Shown here one piece after another: positions 19,955-29,611 of a DNA stretch of 64,000 nucleotides. The translations under genes and the position numbers were made by a program. Source of the DNA: Pseudomonadota bacterium (lineage in GTDB: Bacteria > Pseudomonadota > Alphaproteobacteria > Rhizobiales > Rhizobiaceae); the NCBI GenBank assembly GCA_023390055.1, contig JAEWDP010000085.1, positions 26,353 through 90,352 on the forward strand, written 5' to 3'. The notes below the pieces were generated by a model. The model ran no database searches. It was not told the origin of the DNA and was given only the letters and a program-made list of their open reading frames with translations. Positions within the stretch are counted from its first letter, which is position 1. The number at the start of each line of letters is the position of its first letter.

Positions 19955-20926
19955 TTAACCGTAACGATCCATCGCTAGCCTAAAGATATCTCGGTCAATA
20001 TTACCACCGGACGCCACAGCGATCACGGTATCGCCCAATGTCTCTCCGTGAAACAGGGCTGCGGCAAGCGCGACGGCTCCACCAGGCTCCACCAGGATCT
20101 TTAAACGGCCGAATGCGAGAACAACAGTCTGCAGCACTTCCTCATCACTGACCACGATACCGGGCTTGCAAAGGCGAGACAGAATGGGAAAGGTCACATT
20201 GCCCGGTTGCGGCGTCAGAATTGCATCGCAAACGGAACCGGAAAATCCGGAGTTGCGCTCGATTGATCCCGATTTCAACGAACGTGCGACATCATCGAAC
20301 CCTGCCGGCTCACAGGTTCGGACCCGTAGATCAGGCGCTCTGGCTTCAACCGCGAGAGCGATCCCGGACGCGAGACCGCCACCCCCCGTTGGAACGAGGA
20401 TATCGGCGTCCTTGATGCCTTCCTCTGCGGCCTGCTCAGCGAGTTCCAGTCCGATCGTACCTTGTCCCGCAATCACCAGCGGTTCATCAAACGGTCGAAT
20501 AAGGGTCAGGCCCCGCTCCTTCGACAATCTGGCACCGATGACGTCGCGGTCCTCAGTTGCCCGATCGTAAAGGACCACTTCGGCCCCGAATGCTCGTGTA
20601 TTGTCAATCTTTATGCGCGGTGCATCGCACGGCATCACGATCGTACTCGGCGACCCGTGGAATTTGGCTGCCAGCGCAACGCCCTGCGCGTGGTTTCCCG
20701 AAGAATAGGCAATTACGCCCTTCTTGCGAAGTTCCGGAGAAAGCCACGAGAGCGCAGACCAGGCACCACGAAACTTGAACGAGCCCGTATGCTGGAGGCA
20801 TTCCGCCTTCACGAAGATCCTGCGACCAGCAAGTTCATCCAGGAAAGGGGAAGAGAGGAGGGGCGTGTGCCGCACGCAACCGGTGAGACGGTGGCGGGCG
20901 GCCTCAATCATGGCAACATCTGTCAT
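19955..20926 (-). CDS. PLP-dependent threonine/serine dehydratase-like protein
   Basis: A 323-residue fold-type II PLP enzyme. The PLP lysine is K51 in TGSFKFRG, and the phosphate-binding loop PTGGGGLASG lies around residue 180. The family deaminates threonine or serine to 2-oxo acids; the EutB hydroxyectoine dehydratase is a relative. There is no C-terminal ACT-like regulatory domain, so this is the short catabolic form rather than IlvA. ATG at 20926 is preferred over the upstream TTG because AAGG sits about 6 bp before it. It lies 43 bp behind the aldehyde dehydrogenase gene on the same strand and is probably co-transcribed. Substrate is uncertain. Confidence 0.8.
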   Translation of the reverse strand: MTDVAMIEAARHRLTGCVRHTPLLSSPFLDELAGRRIFVKAECLQHTGSFKFRGAWSALSWLSPELRKKGVIAYSSGNHAQGVALAAKFHGSPSTIVMPCDAPRIKIDNTRAFGAEVVLYDRATEDRDVIGARLSKERGLTLIRPFDEPLVIAGQGTIGLELAEQAAEEGIKDADILVPTGGGGLASGIALAVEARAPDLRVRTCEPAGFDDVARSLKSGSIERNSGFSGSVCDAILTPQPGNVTFPILSRLCKPGIVVSDEEVLQTVVLAFGRLKILVEPGGAVALAAALFHGETLGDTVIAVASGGNIDRDIFRLAMDRYG

Positions 20927-20969
20927 CGGCAACCTTCAAGGGGAAGGCGACGACTGCCGTCGCCTACTG

Positions 20970-22403
20970 TCAGGGCAGCGTATATGCTGTTTTGACGGTA
21001 GTGAAGAATTCGGCAGCATATTTCCCCTGCTCGCGCGGACCAAAGGACGACGCCTTGCGGCCACCAAACGGTACGTGGAAATCGACGCCCGCTGTCGGCA
21101 GATTCACCATGACCATGCCAGCTTCCGAATTGCGCTTGAAGTGGGTTGCATATTTGAGGCTTGTCGTGGCAATGCCCGCCGACAGTCCATAAGGTGTGTC
21201 ATTGGCAACAGCGAGAGCCTCGTCGTAATCTTTCACCCGAATAACGCTTGCCACCGGACCGAATATTTCTTCGCGCGAAATGCGCATCTGGTTCGTAGCT
21301 TCAGTAAACAGGGTCGGCTGCAGGAAAAAGCCCGGTGTTTCACGTTCGAGCCGGTCACCACCAAAAGCAAGTTTGGCACCTTCCTGTTTGCCAATATCGA
21401 TATAGTCCATGTCTTGCTTCAGTTGTTTCTCATCCACGACCGGGCCAATATGCGTCCCCTGCTTCATGGCATTGTCGACATTCAGGGTCTTCAATCTCTC
21501 GGTCAGTGCCGCGACAAACTTGTCATGAATACCCTCCGTTACGATGAGCCGGGAAGAGGCGGTGCAGCGCTGGCCAGTCGAAAAGAATCCGGAATTGGCT
21601 GCTGCCTCTACAGCAACATTGAGGTCGGCATCATCGAGAACCACCATCGGGTTCTTGCCGCCCATCTCGAGCTGGAACTTGCGATTATGTTCGATCGAAG
21701 CCAGTGCCACGCGCTTTCCGGTGCCGGTAGATCCGGTAAAGGTGATACCAGCAAGGTCCGGGCTATCAAGCATTGCCTGACCGACAACCGAACCACGTCC
21801 CATCACAAGGTTCAATACGCCCTTAGGAAGGCCGGCACGATGCAGAATGTCAACAATGGCCCAGGCGCAACCAGGCACGAGATCGGCTGGCTTGAAGACG
21901 ATTGTATTGCCATAGCAAAGCGCCGGCGCAATCTTCCAGGCAGGGATGGCGATCGGGAAGTTCCATGGCGTGATGATACCAATCACACCAAGAGGTTCTC
22001 GCGTAATTTCGACACCGATCCCTGGTCGCGCTGATGCCACCACCTCACCGGTAAGACGGAGCGCTTCGCCGGCGAAGAAATCGAAGATCTGTGCTGCACG
22101 GGTGACTTCCCCTATTGCTTCAGGAAGGATCTTGCCCTCTTCACGTGCCAAAAGCGCGCCTAGCTCATCCTTGCGTGCCAGAATTTCGTCGGCTGTCTTC
22201 TTCAGGATCGCATGACGCTCCATAATCCCGGAATGAGACCAAGTAGCAAAAGCCGCCTTGGCCGCAACAATTGCCTGGCGGGCGTCTTCTGCTGTTCCCT
22301 GCGCGTAGGTACCGACAACATCATTGGTGTCAGAGGGGCTGATATTCTTGGATGCCTCGCTGCCCACCCATTCGCCGGCAATCAAATTTTGGTAGATGGT
22401 CAT
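20970..22403 (-). CDS. NAD(P)-dependent aldehyde dehydrogenase, KGSADH (YcbD)-like
   Basis: A 477-residue ALDH-superfamily enzyme with N148 (TPWNFP), E246 (LEMGGKN) and catalytic C280 (GQRC). Wording around these motifs (SPSDTNDVVG near the start, KFQLEMGGKNP, FHVPFGGRKASSFGPREQG near the end) resembles alpha-ketoglutaric semialdehyde dehydrogenases of the YcbD type. These oxidise 2,5-dioxopentanoate to 2-oxoglutarate in sugar-acid or hydroxyproline breakdown. Specificity is inferred from likeness only. The ATG at 22403 has AGGAG 6 bp upstream. It is followed by the dehydratase gene on the same strand. Confidence 0.85.
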   Translation of the reverse strand: MTIYQNLIAGEWVGSEASKNISPSDTNDVVGTYAQGTAEDARQAIVAAKAAFATWSHSGIMERHAILKKTADEILARKDELGALLAREEGKILPEAIGEVTRAAQIFDFFAGEALRLTGEVVASARPGIGVEITREPLGVIGIITPWNFPIAIPAWKIAPALCYGNTIVFKPADLVPGCAWAIVDILHRAGLPKGVLNLVMGRGSVVGQAMLDSPDLAGITFTGSTGTGKRVALASIEHNRKFQLEMGGKNPMVVLDDADLNVAVEAAANSGFFSTGQRCTASSRLIVTEGIHDKFVAALTERLKTLNVDNAMKQGTHIGPVVDEKQLKQDMDYIDIGKQEGAKLAFGGDRLERETPGFFLQPTLFTEATNQMRISREEIFGPVASVIRVKDYDEALAVANDTPYGLSAGIATTSLKYATHFKRNSEAGMVMVNLPTAGVDFHVPFGGRKASSFGPREQGKYAAEFFTTVKTAYTLP

Positions 22404-22474
22404 CGTAAGCTCCTGTCATTCATCTCGGACAGCTGCTGCCTTACGACGTCGAGCCGTCACGTTCAATAGTACGA

Positions 22475-23347
22475 TTAAAGGTTTTGAGTAGACGTGGTCG
22501 TGGCCTCCACAGGCCGGAAGCAGATACGTGCCTTTATGGGAAGATGGTCGGAGGCCCGTCTGGCTAGCGGCGTGTCATGCACATTCACAGGGCCGAGAAG
22601 TTCTGGCCGGTTGGCCATGATTCGATCAAGCGCGAGAACCGGCAAGCGCGACGGGAAACTCGGAATCGCCGTCGGTAGGCCAAACATGCCCGAAAGTGTA
22701 TTGAGCGATGAACGGTTTCCAAGTCGCCATTCGTTAAGGTCTCCAAGCAGAACCGTCGGTTGTTCTGTACGCGAGCGAAGGAGATCGACAAGCATGCGCG
22801 TCTGCTGGTGGCGTGACCGGCGAAGGAGCCCTAGATGCGCCGCGATGATCCGCAGTTCGCTTCCATCCTTCAGCTCCAATTCCGTGATCAGAGCTCCACG
22901 TGGCTCCAGACCGGGCAGTTTAACCGGATGAACATTCCGAAGTAATCCCTCTCGAAAAAAAACGACATTGCCGTGCCATCCATGCGCTTTGGAAAATCCG
23001 GACACCGGGACAGGAAGAAGGCCTGTTTCACGCTCCAGCCAATCGAGATCGAGCAATCCCCGCCGTTCGCCAAATCTGGTGTCAGCTTCCTGGAGCGCCA
23101 CGACATCTGCCCCAATTTCCTTGATCACCTCCTTTGTGCGGTAGGGGTCGAACTTGCCATCCACGCCCACGCATTTGTGCACATTATAAGACGCGACCAA
23201 AATGCCCTCACCAGTATCAGTCGGAACGGCAGATGACAGGCCGTGTGTCTTGCGCTGGCGGATGGACGCAAGAATATGGGATGGCAGTGTTGCTTTTTTG
23301 GTTCGCATGGCTCTCGATATCAACGGCATCATGATGCCGTGCCGCAT
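22475..23347 (-). CDS. Endonuclease/exonuclease/phosphatase-family protein
   Basis: A 290-residue protein with the EEP fold signature: SYNVHKCVGVDGKFDP (about 53-68), ADVVALQEAD (about 79-88), LLGDLNEWR (about 196-204) and a final SDHLPIKA, which carry the usual Asn, Glu, Asp-x-Asn and Asp-His catalytic residues. The fold includes nucleases and phosphoesterases, so the substrate is open. Its first codon follows directly on the stop codon of the phospholipase D gene, so the two are surely one transcript; function on lipid-derived phosphates is possible but unproven. A later start (MRTKK, residue 14) is also possible because no clear ribosome site precedes the first ATG. Confidence 0.8.
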   Translation of the reverse strand: MRHGIMMPLISRAMRTKKATLPSHILASIRQRKTHGLSSAVPTDTGEGILVASYNVHKCVGVDGKFDPYRTKEVIKEIGADVVALQEADTRFGERRGLLDLDWLERETGLLPVPVSGFSKAHGWHGNVVFFREGLLRNVHPVKLPGLEPRGALITELELKDGSELRIIAAHLGLLRRSRHQQTRMLVDLLRSRTEQPTVLLGDLNEWRLGNRSSLNTLSGMFGLPTAIPSFPSRLPVLALDRIMANRPELLGPVNVHDTPLARRASDHLPIKARICFRPVEATTTSTQNL

Positions 23348-24808
23348 TTAAAGATAGGGCGACCCCAGCCACAGAATACGATTGAGCAGTCGAGCTGGGA
23401 ACGGGGTATTTCTTAAGTCCTCAAGTGTTACTTGTCTCGCGCTAGATATAGTAACATCAACTCTACGTTCCAAAGCTTGGGCAAATGACCTGTCCAAAAC
23501 CTCCAGATCGATCTCGAAATTGAGACGAAGTGATCGTGGATCAAGGTTTGACGATCCAACAAAAGCCCAAAGTCCGTCGATCGCCATGAGCTTGGAGTGG
23601 TCAAAGACACCGACAGCACGCCAGATTCGACAGTAATTTTTCAATAGTTGATCAAACTGGCTCGTCATGGCCCTGTCGATGAGGATCAGGTTATTCTCCT
23701 GAGGCACGACTATATCGACTTCGACACCGCGGCGAGCAGCGGTTATCAGCGCTGTAATCAATTCCCTGTCAGGTAGAAAGTAGGGAGAGATGATGCGGAT
23801 CGAGTGCCGAGCTATCGAGAACGCGCCCATCAACATCTTATGGTTGGTCTCAACGCTGCGATCCGGTCCAGATGAAACAGGGCGAATTGCCACAGGCAGG
23901 CCGGGATCTGCCGACGGCGGCACGATATTCCAGGCGGCACCTTTGAGATGCTCTCCCGCGGCAAAGCGCCAGTCAGCAGCTGCAATTGCGAAGAGGTCTG
24001 CAACAACAGGACCGCTAATGCAAAAATGTGTGTCGCCAGAACACTTATCTCCCAAGAACTCGCGACAAAAGCTCTCCCTGATGTTCATCCCTCCCGTGAA
24101 CGCTATTGCACCATCAACAACCATGATTTTCCGGTGTGTTCGGAGATTGGCATAGGGCAATCGCAGCCCCATGATGACATTACCGTTGAAGACATCGACA
24201 GCAACCCCGCCATCGCGCAGCATACCGAGTACACTTGGTACCGAGTATCGAGCGCCAACAGCGTCGATCAGGACCCTCACGACAACACCACGGCCAACTG
24301 CCGCAATAAGTGCTTCGGCGAAGCGACGGCCGATCCGGTCGCGGTCAAAGATGTAGGTTTCCAGCAGGATGGACCGGCTGGCTCCATTGATGGCCCTCAA
24401 CATTGCGCCATATGCATCGTCACCGGTGTTAAGCACCGTGACAGTATTTCCAGTTGTTATGGTATGCCCGGTGACCCGGTCTCCCAGCGTCTTCAGCGCC
24501 CGAAATCGGCGCCCAAACTGCTCAGCGACCATGTCATCGCTTGCATCATATGTGTCGAAATGATCGCTCACATGTCCCCGTAACAGGGAGCGGCGGCCGC
24601 TGATGACATTTCTACGGACGCGGTTGATACCCGCGATAAAGTAGAGCAGCGCACCGACGATTGGGGACAAGATGATAATGCCGACCCAACCGATTGCCGA
24701 TCGTACCTCTTCCTTGGTCATAGCCGCATGGATAGCCGCTGGCACCCCCAGGAGGATTGACAGCGAAAAAAGGATATAAGGCCAGTAGGGCTCTAAAAAA
24801 ATCGGCAT
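23348..24808 (-). CDS. Phospholipase D / cardiolipin synthase-like protein
   Basis: A 486-residue membrane protein with two N-terminal helices (about 10-30 and 38-60, the PLD nuclease N-terminal domain) and two HKD motifs: H225-x-K227-x4-D232 (THRKIMVVDG) and H404-x-K406-x4-D411 (DHSKLMAIDG). The second is followed by GSSNLDPRS as in bacterial cardiolipin synthases. Cls condenses two phosphatidylglycerols into cardiolipin at the inner membrane, and this is the likely role. The ATG at 24808 is preferred; an in-frame TTG at 24844 would add 12 residues and neither has a good ribosome site. It lies 76 bp behind the aminotransferase gene and abuts the EEP gene. Confidence 0.85.
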   Translation of the reverse strand: MPIFLEPYWPYILFSLSILLGVPAAIHAAMTKEEVRSAIGWVGIIILSPIVGALLYFIAGINRVRRNVISGRRSLLRGHVSDHFDTYDASDDMVAEQFGRRFRALKTLGDRVTGHTITTGNTVTVLNTGDDAYGAMLRAINGASRSILLETYIFDRDRIGRRFAEALIAAVGRGVVVRVLIDAVGARYSVPSVLGMLRDGGVAVDVFNGNVIMGLRLPYANLRTHRKIMVVDGAIAFTGGMNIRESFCREFLGDKCSGDTHFCISGPVVADLFAIAAADWRFAAGEHLKGAAWNIVPPSADPGLPVAIRPVSSGPDRSVETNHKMLMGAFSIARHSIRIISPYFLPDRELITALITAARRGVEVDIVVPQENNLILIDRAMTSQFDQLLKNYCRIWRAVGVFDHSKLMAIDGLWAFVGSSNLDPRSLRLNFEIDLEVLDRSFAQALERRVDVTISSARQVTLEDLRNTPFPARLLNRILWLGSPYL

Positions 24809-24884
24809 GGGCTGGAGATATAGGCCTGCAGACGAAAGACGCAATCACAGCACGCTGAAGGAGCGATTTTGATCGACTTGCGCA

Positions 24885-26243
24885 TCACATTGCCTCTAAT
24901 TGGACCTTGAAGTCGTCAAGCGCACTTTCAAAGATGTCAAATATCGTATTGACCTCGTGTTCGGAGATGATCAATGGCGGGCAAAGTGCGACGCTATCAC
25001 CGATCGCACGCCCGATTAGCCCCTTTTCCAGCATCAAAGCCACAAGCTTCGATCCGAGCCATCCGGCTGCAAATCCGTCCCGAGGTTTGAGTTCAAGCGC
25101 CCCGATCAGGCCGACAGCACGGGCCTCGAGAGCAAGCGAATGATCTTCTAACGCCTGAAGGCGGCTCATGAATAGCGGGCTTAAGTTCTGGACGTTACCG
25201 ATGAGGTTTCGCTCTTCGATAATCAGAATGTTTTCCAATGCCACTGCCGCCGCCACGGGATGGCCACTTGCCGTAAAACCATGCCCGAAAGTCCCAATCG
25301 AATGTGACTCGTCTGCCAATGGCCCATAGACGTTCTCATTGATCAGAAGCGCCGAAATTGGCTGGTAAGAGGATGAAAGCTGCTTGGAAACGGTAATGAT
25401 ATCCGGCCGTAGTCCATACGTCGTGGTGCCAAACATCTCACCGGTGCGTCCGAAGCCGCATATTACCTCGTCGGCAATGAGCAAGATATCGTATTTCGTG
25501 AGTACAGCCTGGATTGCTTGCCAATAGCCAGATGGTGGGATTATCACGCCTCCCGCACCCATTACCGGCTCACCTATGAAAGCAGCAATGGTTTCAGGCC
25601 CCTCCTCGAGGATCAGGCTTTCGAGTTCCTGTGCACATCGGACTGCGAATGCCTGTTCATCCTCACCTTCCTGCGCGAAAGCACGATGATGCGGACACAT
25701 CGTATGAAGAAATCCGGGCAGGGGTAAATCAAACGAGCGGTGATTGTTGGGAAGGCCGGTAAGGCTGGCGCTTGCAATGGTTACCCCATGATAACCCTTG
25801 ATCCGGGAGATGATCTTCTTTTTCTGCGGCTTGCCAAGCGCATTTGATCGATACCAGATCATCTTCAATGCTGTGTCATTGGCTTCTGAACCAGAGTTGG
25901 TAAAGTAGACCTTTGACATCGGCACCGGCGCCATGTGGATCAATTTTTCTGCGAGATTGACCGATGGTTCTTGGGTTCGCGCGGTGAACGTATGATAATA
26001 CGGTAGTTTCGACATCTGCCGGACTGCCGCATCGATCAGACGCTGCTCTCCAAAACCCACAGCGACACTCCAGAGGCCCGACATCGCCTCGATATATTCC
26101 TTCCCGTTGTTGTCGTAGACATAGATGCCTTTGCCGGAATCAATCACCAGCGCACCTTCACGTTCCAGAGTCCGGGCGTTTGTATAGGAATGCAGCTGAT
26201 ATGCCTGGTCGCGGGCCTCTACAGAGTTGGGTTGCACAGCCAC
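24885..26243 (-). CDS. Class III (omega) aminotransferase, PLP-dependent
   Basis: A 452-residue subgroup II aminotransferase. The cofactor residues are the PLP lysine K287 (ITVSKQLSSSYQP) and D258 (LLIADEVICGFGRTG). NSGSEANDTALK (about 116-127) binds the phosphate. Sequence character matches omega-amino acid:pyruvate or diamine aminotransferases (beta-alanine, GABA, putrescine type); exact substrate unknown. The start is GTG at 26243 with GAGGAG about 9 bp upstream. It is divergent from dppA across a 604-bp gap, which hints at peptide or amine catabolism linked to uptake, but this is inference. Confidence 0.87.
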   Translation of the reverse strand: MAVQPNSVEARDQAYQLHSYTNARTLEREGALVIDSGKGIYVYDNNGKEYIEAMSGLWSVAVGFGEQRLIDAAVRQMSKLPYYHTFTARTQEPSVNLAEKLIHMAPVPMSKVYFTNSGSEANDTALKMIWYRSNALGKPQKKKIISRIKGYHGVTIASASLTGLPNNHRSFDLPLPGFLHTMCPHHRAFAQEGEDEQAFAVRCAQELESLILEEGPETIAAFIGEPVMGAGGVIIPPSGYWQAIQAVLTKYDILLIADEVICGFGRTGEMFGTTTYGLRPDIITVSKQLSSSYQPISALLINENVYGPLADESHSIGTFGHGFTASGHPVAAAVALENILIIEERNLIGNVQNLSPLFMSRLQALEDHSLALEARAVGLIGALELKPRDGFAAGWLGSKLVALMLEKGLIGRAIGDSVALCPPLIISEHEVNTIFDIFESALDDFKVQLEAM

Positions 26244-26847
26244 GGGGGTGTCTCCTCAAAAAGTCAGATAATAAATATCGTCATAGCTGGTAGCCCGGCA
26301 AAGACTAACGTCCATTGAGGCACCAAATGTTTCGTCCGTTTATGTCACGACCATTGCATCAACAGGCGAGCCGGCCAAATCCAAACCGTAGTCTTATTTG
26401 ACCACAGCGGCAAACGGAACATCAAAATGCTTTAAACTTCAACCATCTATAATGACCCTCTACCAATCGTCACCACTTCGAAGAGGAAGCATCTCGACAA
26501 GCACGTCGTATTCGCTATGCTCCAGCGCCACGGTCTTGCCACAAATTGTCAAGGAACCGTTTGCTTCGAGTAAGTCTCTGCAGTTTGCAGACGATATGAG
26601 GCAAAAGGTTCCATTGGATGACGAAGAGGCAAAATCCGGTACCAACATCACTGGTAAACGACCAAGGGATAGCTCGCTGACTCGTCGGCAGCAGCCCAAG
26701 AAGGGGTAAAGCTTGATCGTCGATCGAGAGAGGCTCGCTCGACAGGAGGTGAAAACAAAAGACTGACTTGAGATGCGACAACGCATCTTCAAAATGACTT
26801 TCAATCGGGTTCGGCAAATGCCGTCCAAAAGAACTGGGAGATCACCC
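26244..26847. other. Divergent gap between aminotransferase and dppA
   Basis: A 604-bp region that must carry the promoters for the leftward aminotransferase and the rightward dpp operon. No gene, strong palindrome or riboswitch-like structure was recognised. A frame on the minus strand (about 26460-26670) has a protein-like composition but no start or identifiable motif. Confidence 0.4.
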
Positions 26848-28443
26848 ATGAAATACAAGACCGTCATAGCAGCAGCTCTGCTTTCGGCAACATTCTTCGC
26901 CGGCACCGCCAGCGCAAAAACCTTTGTCTATTGTTCAGAAGGCTCACCCGAAGGTTTCGACCCTGGCCTGTTCACAGCCGGCACGACATTTGATGCGTCA
27001 GCGCATCCCGTTTACAGCCGCCTGCTTGAATTCGAGCCTGGCACGACGACGCCGGTCGCGGGCCTGGCCGAAAGCTGGGAGATCCAGGAAGACGGCACGG
27101 TCTATCTCTTCAAGCTTCGTCCTGATGTGAAGTTCCATACCACAGAATTCTTTACACCGACCCGTACGTTAAACGCCGATGACGTCGTCTTTTCATTCGA
27201 GCGTCAGTTGAAGAGTGATCATCCGTGGAACCAGTACGTTCCCGGAACCGCATGGGAGTATGCTGCCGGCATGGGCTTCCCGGACCTTATCAAGTCCATT
27301 GAGAAGGTCGACGACCTGACGGTAAAGTTTGTTCTCAACCGCCCTGAGGCCCCCTTCCTCGCGAACCTGGCAATGCCTTTCGCCTCTATTATGTCGAAAG
27401 AGTATGCCGATAGCCTCGAAGCTACAGGCAAGCAGGAACAACTGAACCAGATGCCGGTCGGTACCGGTCCATTCTCGTTTGTTGCTTATCAGCAAGATGC
27501 CGTCATCCGCTACAAGCAGAACCCGGACTATTGGGGCGGTGCGCCGAAAATCGATGACCTCGTTTTTGCCATCACCACGGATGCAGCTGTTCGCTACCAG
27601 AAACTCAAGGCGGGTGAGTGCCACTTGATGCCTTATCCGAATGCTGCAGACGTCGAAGCAATGAAGTCCGACCCCAACCTTACTGTTCTGGAACAGGAAG
27701 GCCTGAATGTCGCTTATCTTGCCTACAACACGACGCAGCCTCCATTCGACAAGGTTGAAGTTCGCAAGGCGCTAAACAAGGCCATCAACAAGGAAGCTAT
27801 CGTTGATGCCGTCTTCCAGGGAATGGCGACACCCGCAAAGAACCCGATCCCGCCGACCATGTGGTCTTACAACGACGCCATCGAGGACGACAGCTACGAT
27901 CTCGACGCCGCAAAGAAGATGCTTGAGGAAGCCGGCGTAGAAAACCTTTCTATGAAGCTCTGGGCGATGCCGGTTTCACGTCCTTACATGCTGAATGCAC
28001 GTCGTGCCGCCGAAATTATGCAGGATGATTTCGCCAAAATCGGCGTCACCGCCGAGATCGTCTCCTACGAATGGGCAGAGTATCTTGACCGTTCGAAGTC
28101 CAAGGACCGTGATGGCGCTGTCATCCTGGGCTGGACCGGCGACAACGGCGATCCTGACAACTTCCTAGATACATTGCTTGGTTGCAATGCGGTTGGTGGC
28201 AATAACCGGGCCCAATGGTGCAATGAGGAGTTCGATGCGCTTGTAAAGAAGGCAAAGGTCACCTCTGACCAGGCCGAGCGCGCCAAACTCTATGAAGAAG
28301 CACAGGTTGTCTTCAAGCGTGAGGCTCCCTGGGCAACAATCGATCACTCACTTTCGATCGTTCCGATGCGCAAGGAAGTAACCGGCTTTGTCCAGAGCCC
28401 GCTCGGTGATTTCACGTTCGAAAATGTCGACATTGCCGAGTAA
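26848..28443 (+). CDS. dppA: Dipeptide ABC transporter, periplasmic binding protein
   Basis: A 531-residue SBP family 5 protein very like DppA. The signal peptide MKYKTVIAAALLSATFFAG ends after ASA, giving a mature start KTFVYCSEGSPEGFDPG. Other DppA-like blocks are LNADDVVFSFERQ, IGWTGDNGDPDNF-like LGWTGDNGDPDNF and PMRKEVTGF. It captures di- or tripeptides in the periplasm and delivers them to DppBC. ATG 26848 is chosen because GGGAG sits 7 bp upstream and the signal peptide begins there; the frame extends 25 codons further without support. It is the first gene of dppABCDF, separated from dppB by a strong hairpin. Confidence 0.95.
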   Translation: MKYKTVIAAALLSATFFAGTASAKTFVYCSEGSPEGFDPGLFTAGTTFDASAHPVYSRLLEFEPGTTTPVAGLAESWEIQEDGTVYLFKLRPDVKFHTTEFFTPTRTLNADDVVFSFERQLKSDHPWNQYVPGTAWEYAAGMGFPDLIKSIEKVDDLTVKFVLNRPEAPFLANLAMPFASIMSKEYADSLEATGKQEQLNQMPVGTGPFSFVAYQQDAVIRYKQNPDYWGGAPKIDDLVFAITTDAAVRYQKLKAGECHLMPYPNAADVEAMKSDPNLTVLEQEGLNVAYLAYNTTQPPFDKVEVRKALNKAINKEAIVDAVFQGMATPAKNPIPPTMWSYNDAIEDDSYDLDAAKKMLEEAGVENLSMKLWAMPVSRPYMLNARRAAEIMQDDFAKIGVTAEIVSYEWAEYLDRSKSKDRDGAVILGWTGDNGDPDNFLDTLLGCNAVGGNNRAQWCNEEFDALVKKAKVTSDQAERAKLYEEAQVVFKREAPWATIDHSLSIVPMRKEVTGFVQSPLGDFTFENVDIAE

Positions 28444-28461
28444 TTGCCATTAGAAAGACAA

Positions 28462-28498
28462 AATTGCCGCGGGACGCGTTGCGCTTTCCGCGGCAATT
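28462..28498 (+). terminator. Intercistronic hairpin between dppA and dppB
   Basis: AATTGCCGCGG and CCGCGGCAATT form a perfect 11-bp stem 18 bp after the dppA stop, followed only by GCTTT. Such structures after a binding-protein gene commonly protect its mRNA and reduce read-through, giving excess binding protein over permease. Confidence 0.8.
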
Positions 28499-28592
28499 GC
28501 TTTATGAGGCCCAATAAAAAACGAAGTGAAACCACTTCAAGCCCCAGCAAACCGACAGTTTGCAGAGGCTCACGGATACAAGAAGGTTTCCA

Positions 28593-29597
28593 ATGCTTGG
28601 CTTTCTCCTACGGCGTGTCGCCGTTTTGATTCCGACTTTCATCGGGGTCTCCATTATCGCTTTTTCCTTCATCCGGCTGCTGCCGGGAGATCCGGTCGCG
28701 TTGCTTTCCGGTGAGCGTGTAATGTCTCCTGAACATCATGCGCAGATCAGTGCGCAATTGGGGTTCGATCGACCTATTATTATTCAGTACTTCGACTATC
28801 TAGGCGGCGTCTTGACTGGTGACTTCGGCTCTTCGATTGTCTCGAAAAGGCCGATCCTCGATCAATTCCTGGCGCTTTTCCCCGCGACAATCGAGCTGTC
28901 GGTGTGCGCCATCATCCTGGCAATCATTGTCGGCATCCCTGCCGGCATAATCGCCGCAATCAAACGCGGGTCCTTCTTCGACCAATCCCTCATGGGTATT
29001 GCCCTTGTCGGATATTCGATGCCGATTTTCTGGTGGGGCCTGCTGCTCATCATCTTCTTCTCGGGAATCTTGCAGTGGACGCCGGTTTCAGGGCGGATCT
29101 CTCTGATGTATTTCTTCGAACCAGTCACCGGGTTCATGCTGATTGACTCATTGCTGTCGGGACAAAAAGGTGCATTCACATCAGCGCTCAGTCACCTGAT
29201 ATTGCCATCAATTGTGCTTTCGACGATCCCGCTTGCTGTTATCGCCCGTCAAACCCGCTCAGCAATGCTTGAAGTCTTGTCAGAAGATTACGTCCGTACT
29301 GCCCGCGCAAAGGGACTGTCCCCCTTCAGAGTGGTCGGCATCCATGCACTGCGTAATGCAATGATACCGGTGATCACCACGATCGGCCTGCAGATCGGCG
29401 TCATGCTGGCGGGAGCCATTCTTACGGAGACGATCTTCTCCTGGCCCGGTATCGGAAAATGGATGGTCGATTCCGTCTTCCGCCGAGATTATCCAGTCAT
29501 TCAGGGCGGGCTGCTGCTGATTGCTGGCATTATCATGATCGTCAACCTGATTGTTGATCTGCTCTATGGCCTGATCAACCCTCGTATCCGGCACTAG
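28593..29597 (+). CDS. dppB: Dipeptide ABC transporter permease DppB
   Basis: A 334-residue inner-membrane permease with about six helices. It begins MLGFLLRRVAVLIPTFIGVS as usual for DppB/OppB, and carries the EAA loop (DYVRTARAKGLSPFRVVGIHALRNA, roughly residues 230-255) that docks the ATPases. The start is ATG at 28593 with AGAAGG 6 bp upstream; the frame opens 11 codons earlier without a ribosome site. It pairs with DppC to form the translocation path. It follows dppA after 149 bp and precedes dppC by 14 bp. Confidence 0.94.
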   Translation: MLGFLLRRVAVLIPTFIGVSIIAFSFIRLLPGDPVALLSGERVMSPEHHAQISAQLGFDRPIIIQYFDYLGGVLTGDFGSSIVSKRPILDQFLALFPATIELSVCAIILAIIVGIPAGIIAAIKRGSFFDQSLMGIALVGYSMPIFWWGLLLIIFFSGILQWTPVSGRISLMYFFEPVTGFMLIDSLLSGQKGAFTSALSHLILPSIVLSTIPLAVIARQTRSAMLEVLSEDYVRTARAKGLSPFRVVGIHALRNAMIPVITTIGLQIGVMLAGAILTETIFSWPGIGKWMVDSVFRRDYPVIQGGLLLIAGIIMIVNLIVDLLYGLINPRIRH

Positions 29598-29611
29598 AAG
29601 GAGAAAATCCC

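Noticed and set aside
18516..22403. Ectoine/hydroxyectoine degradation cluster (M20 deacetylase, EutB-like dehydratase, dehydrogenase)
   Set aside because: The marker genes doeA, eutC, the ectoine transporter and an AsnC regulator are absent, the orientation differs, and the dehydrogenase looks like KGSADH.
26460..26670. Protein-like minus-strand frame in the dppA upstream gap (ends SEYDVLVEMLPLRSGDDW)
   Set aside because: It briefly resembles a winged-helix regulator, but no start, no full domain and no ribosome site are present.
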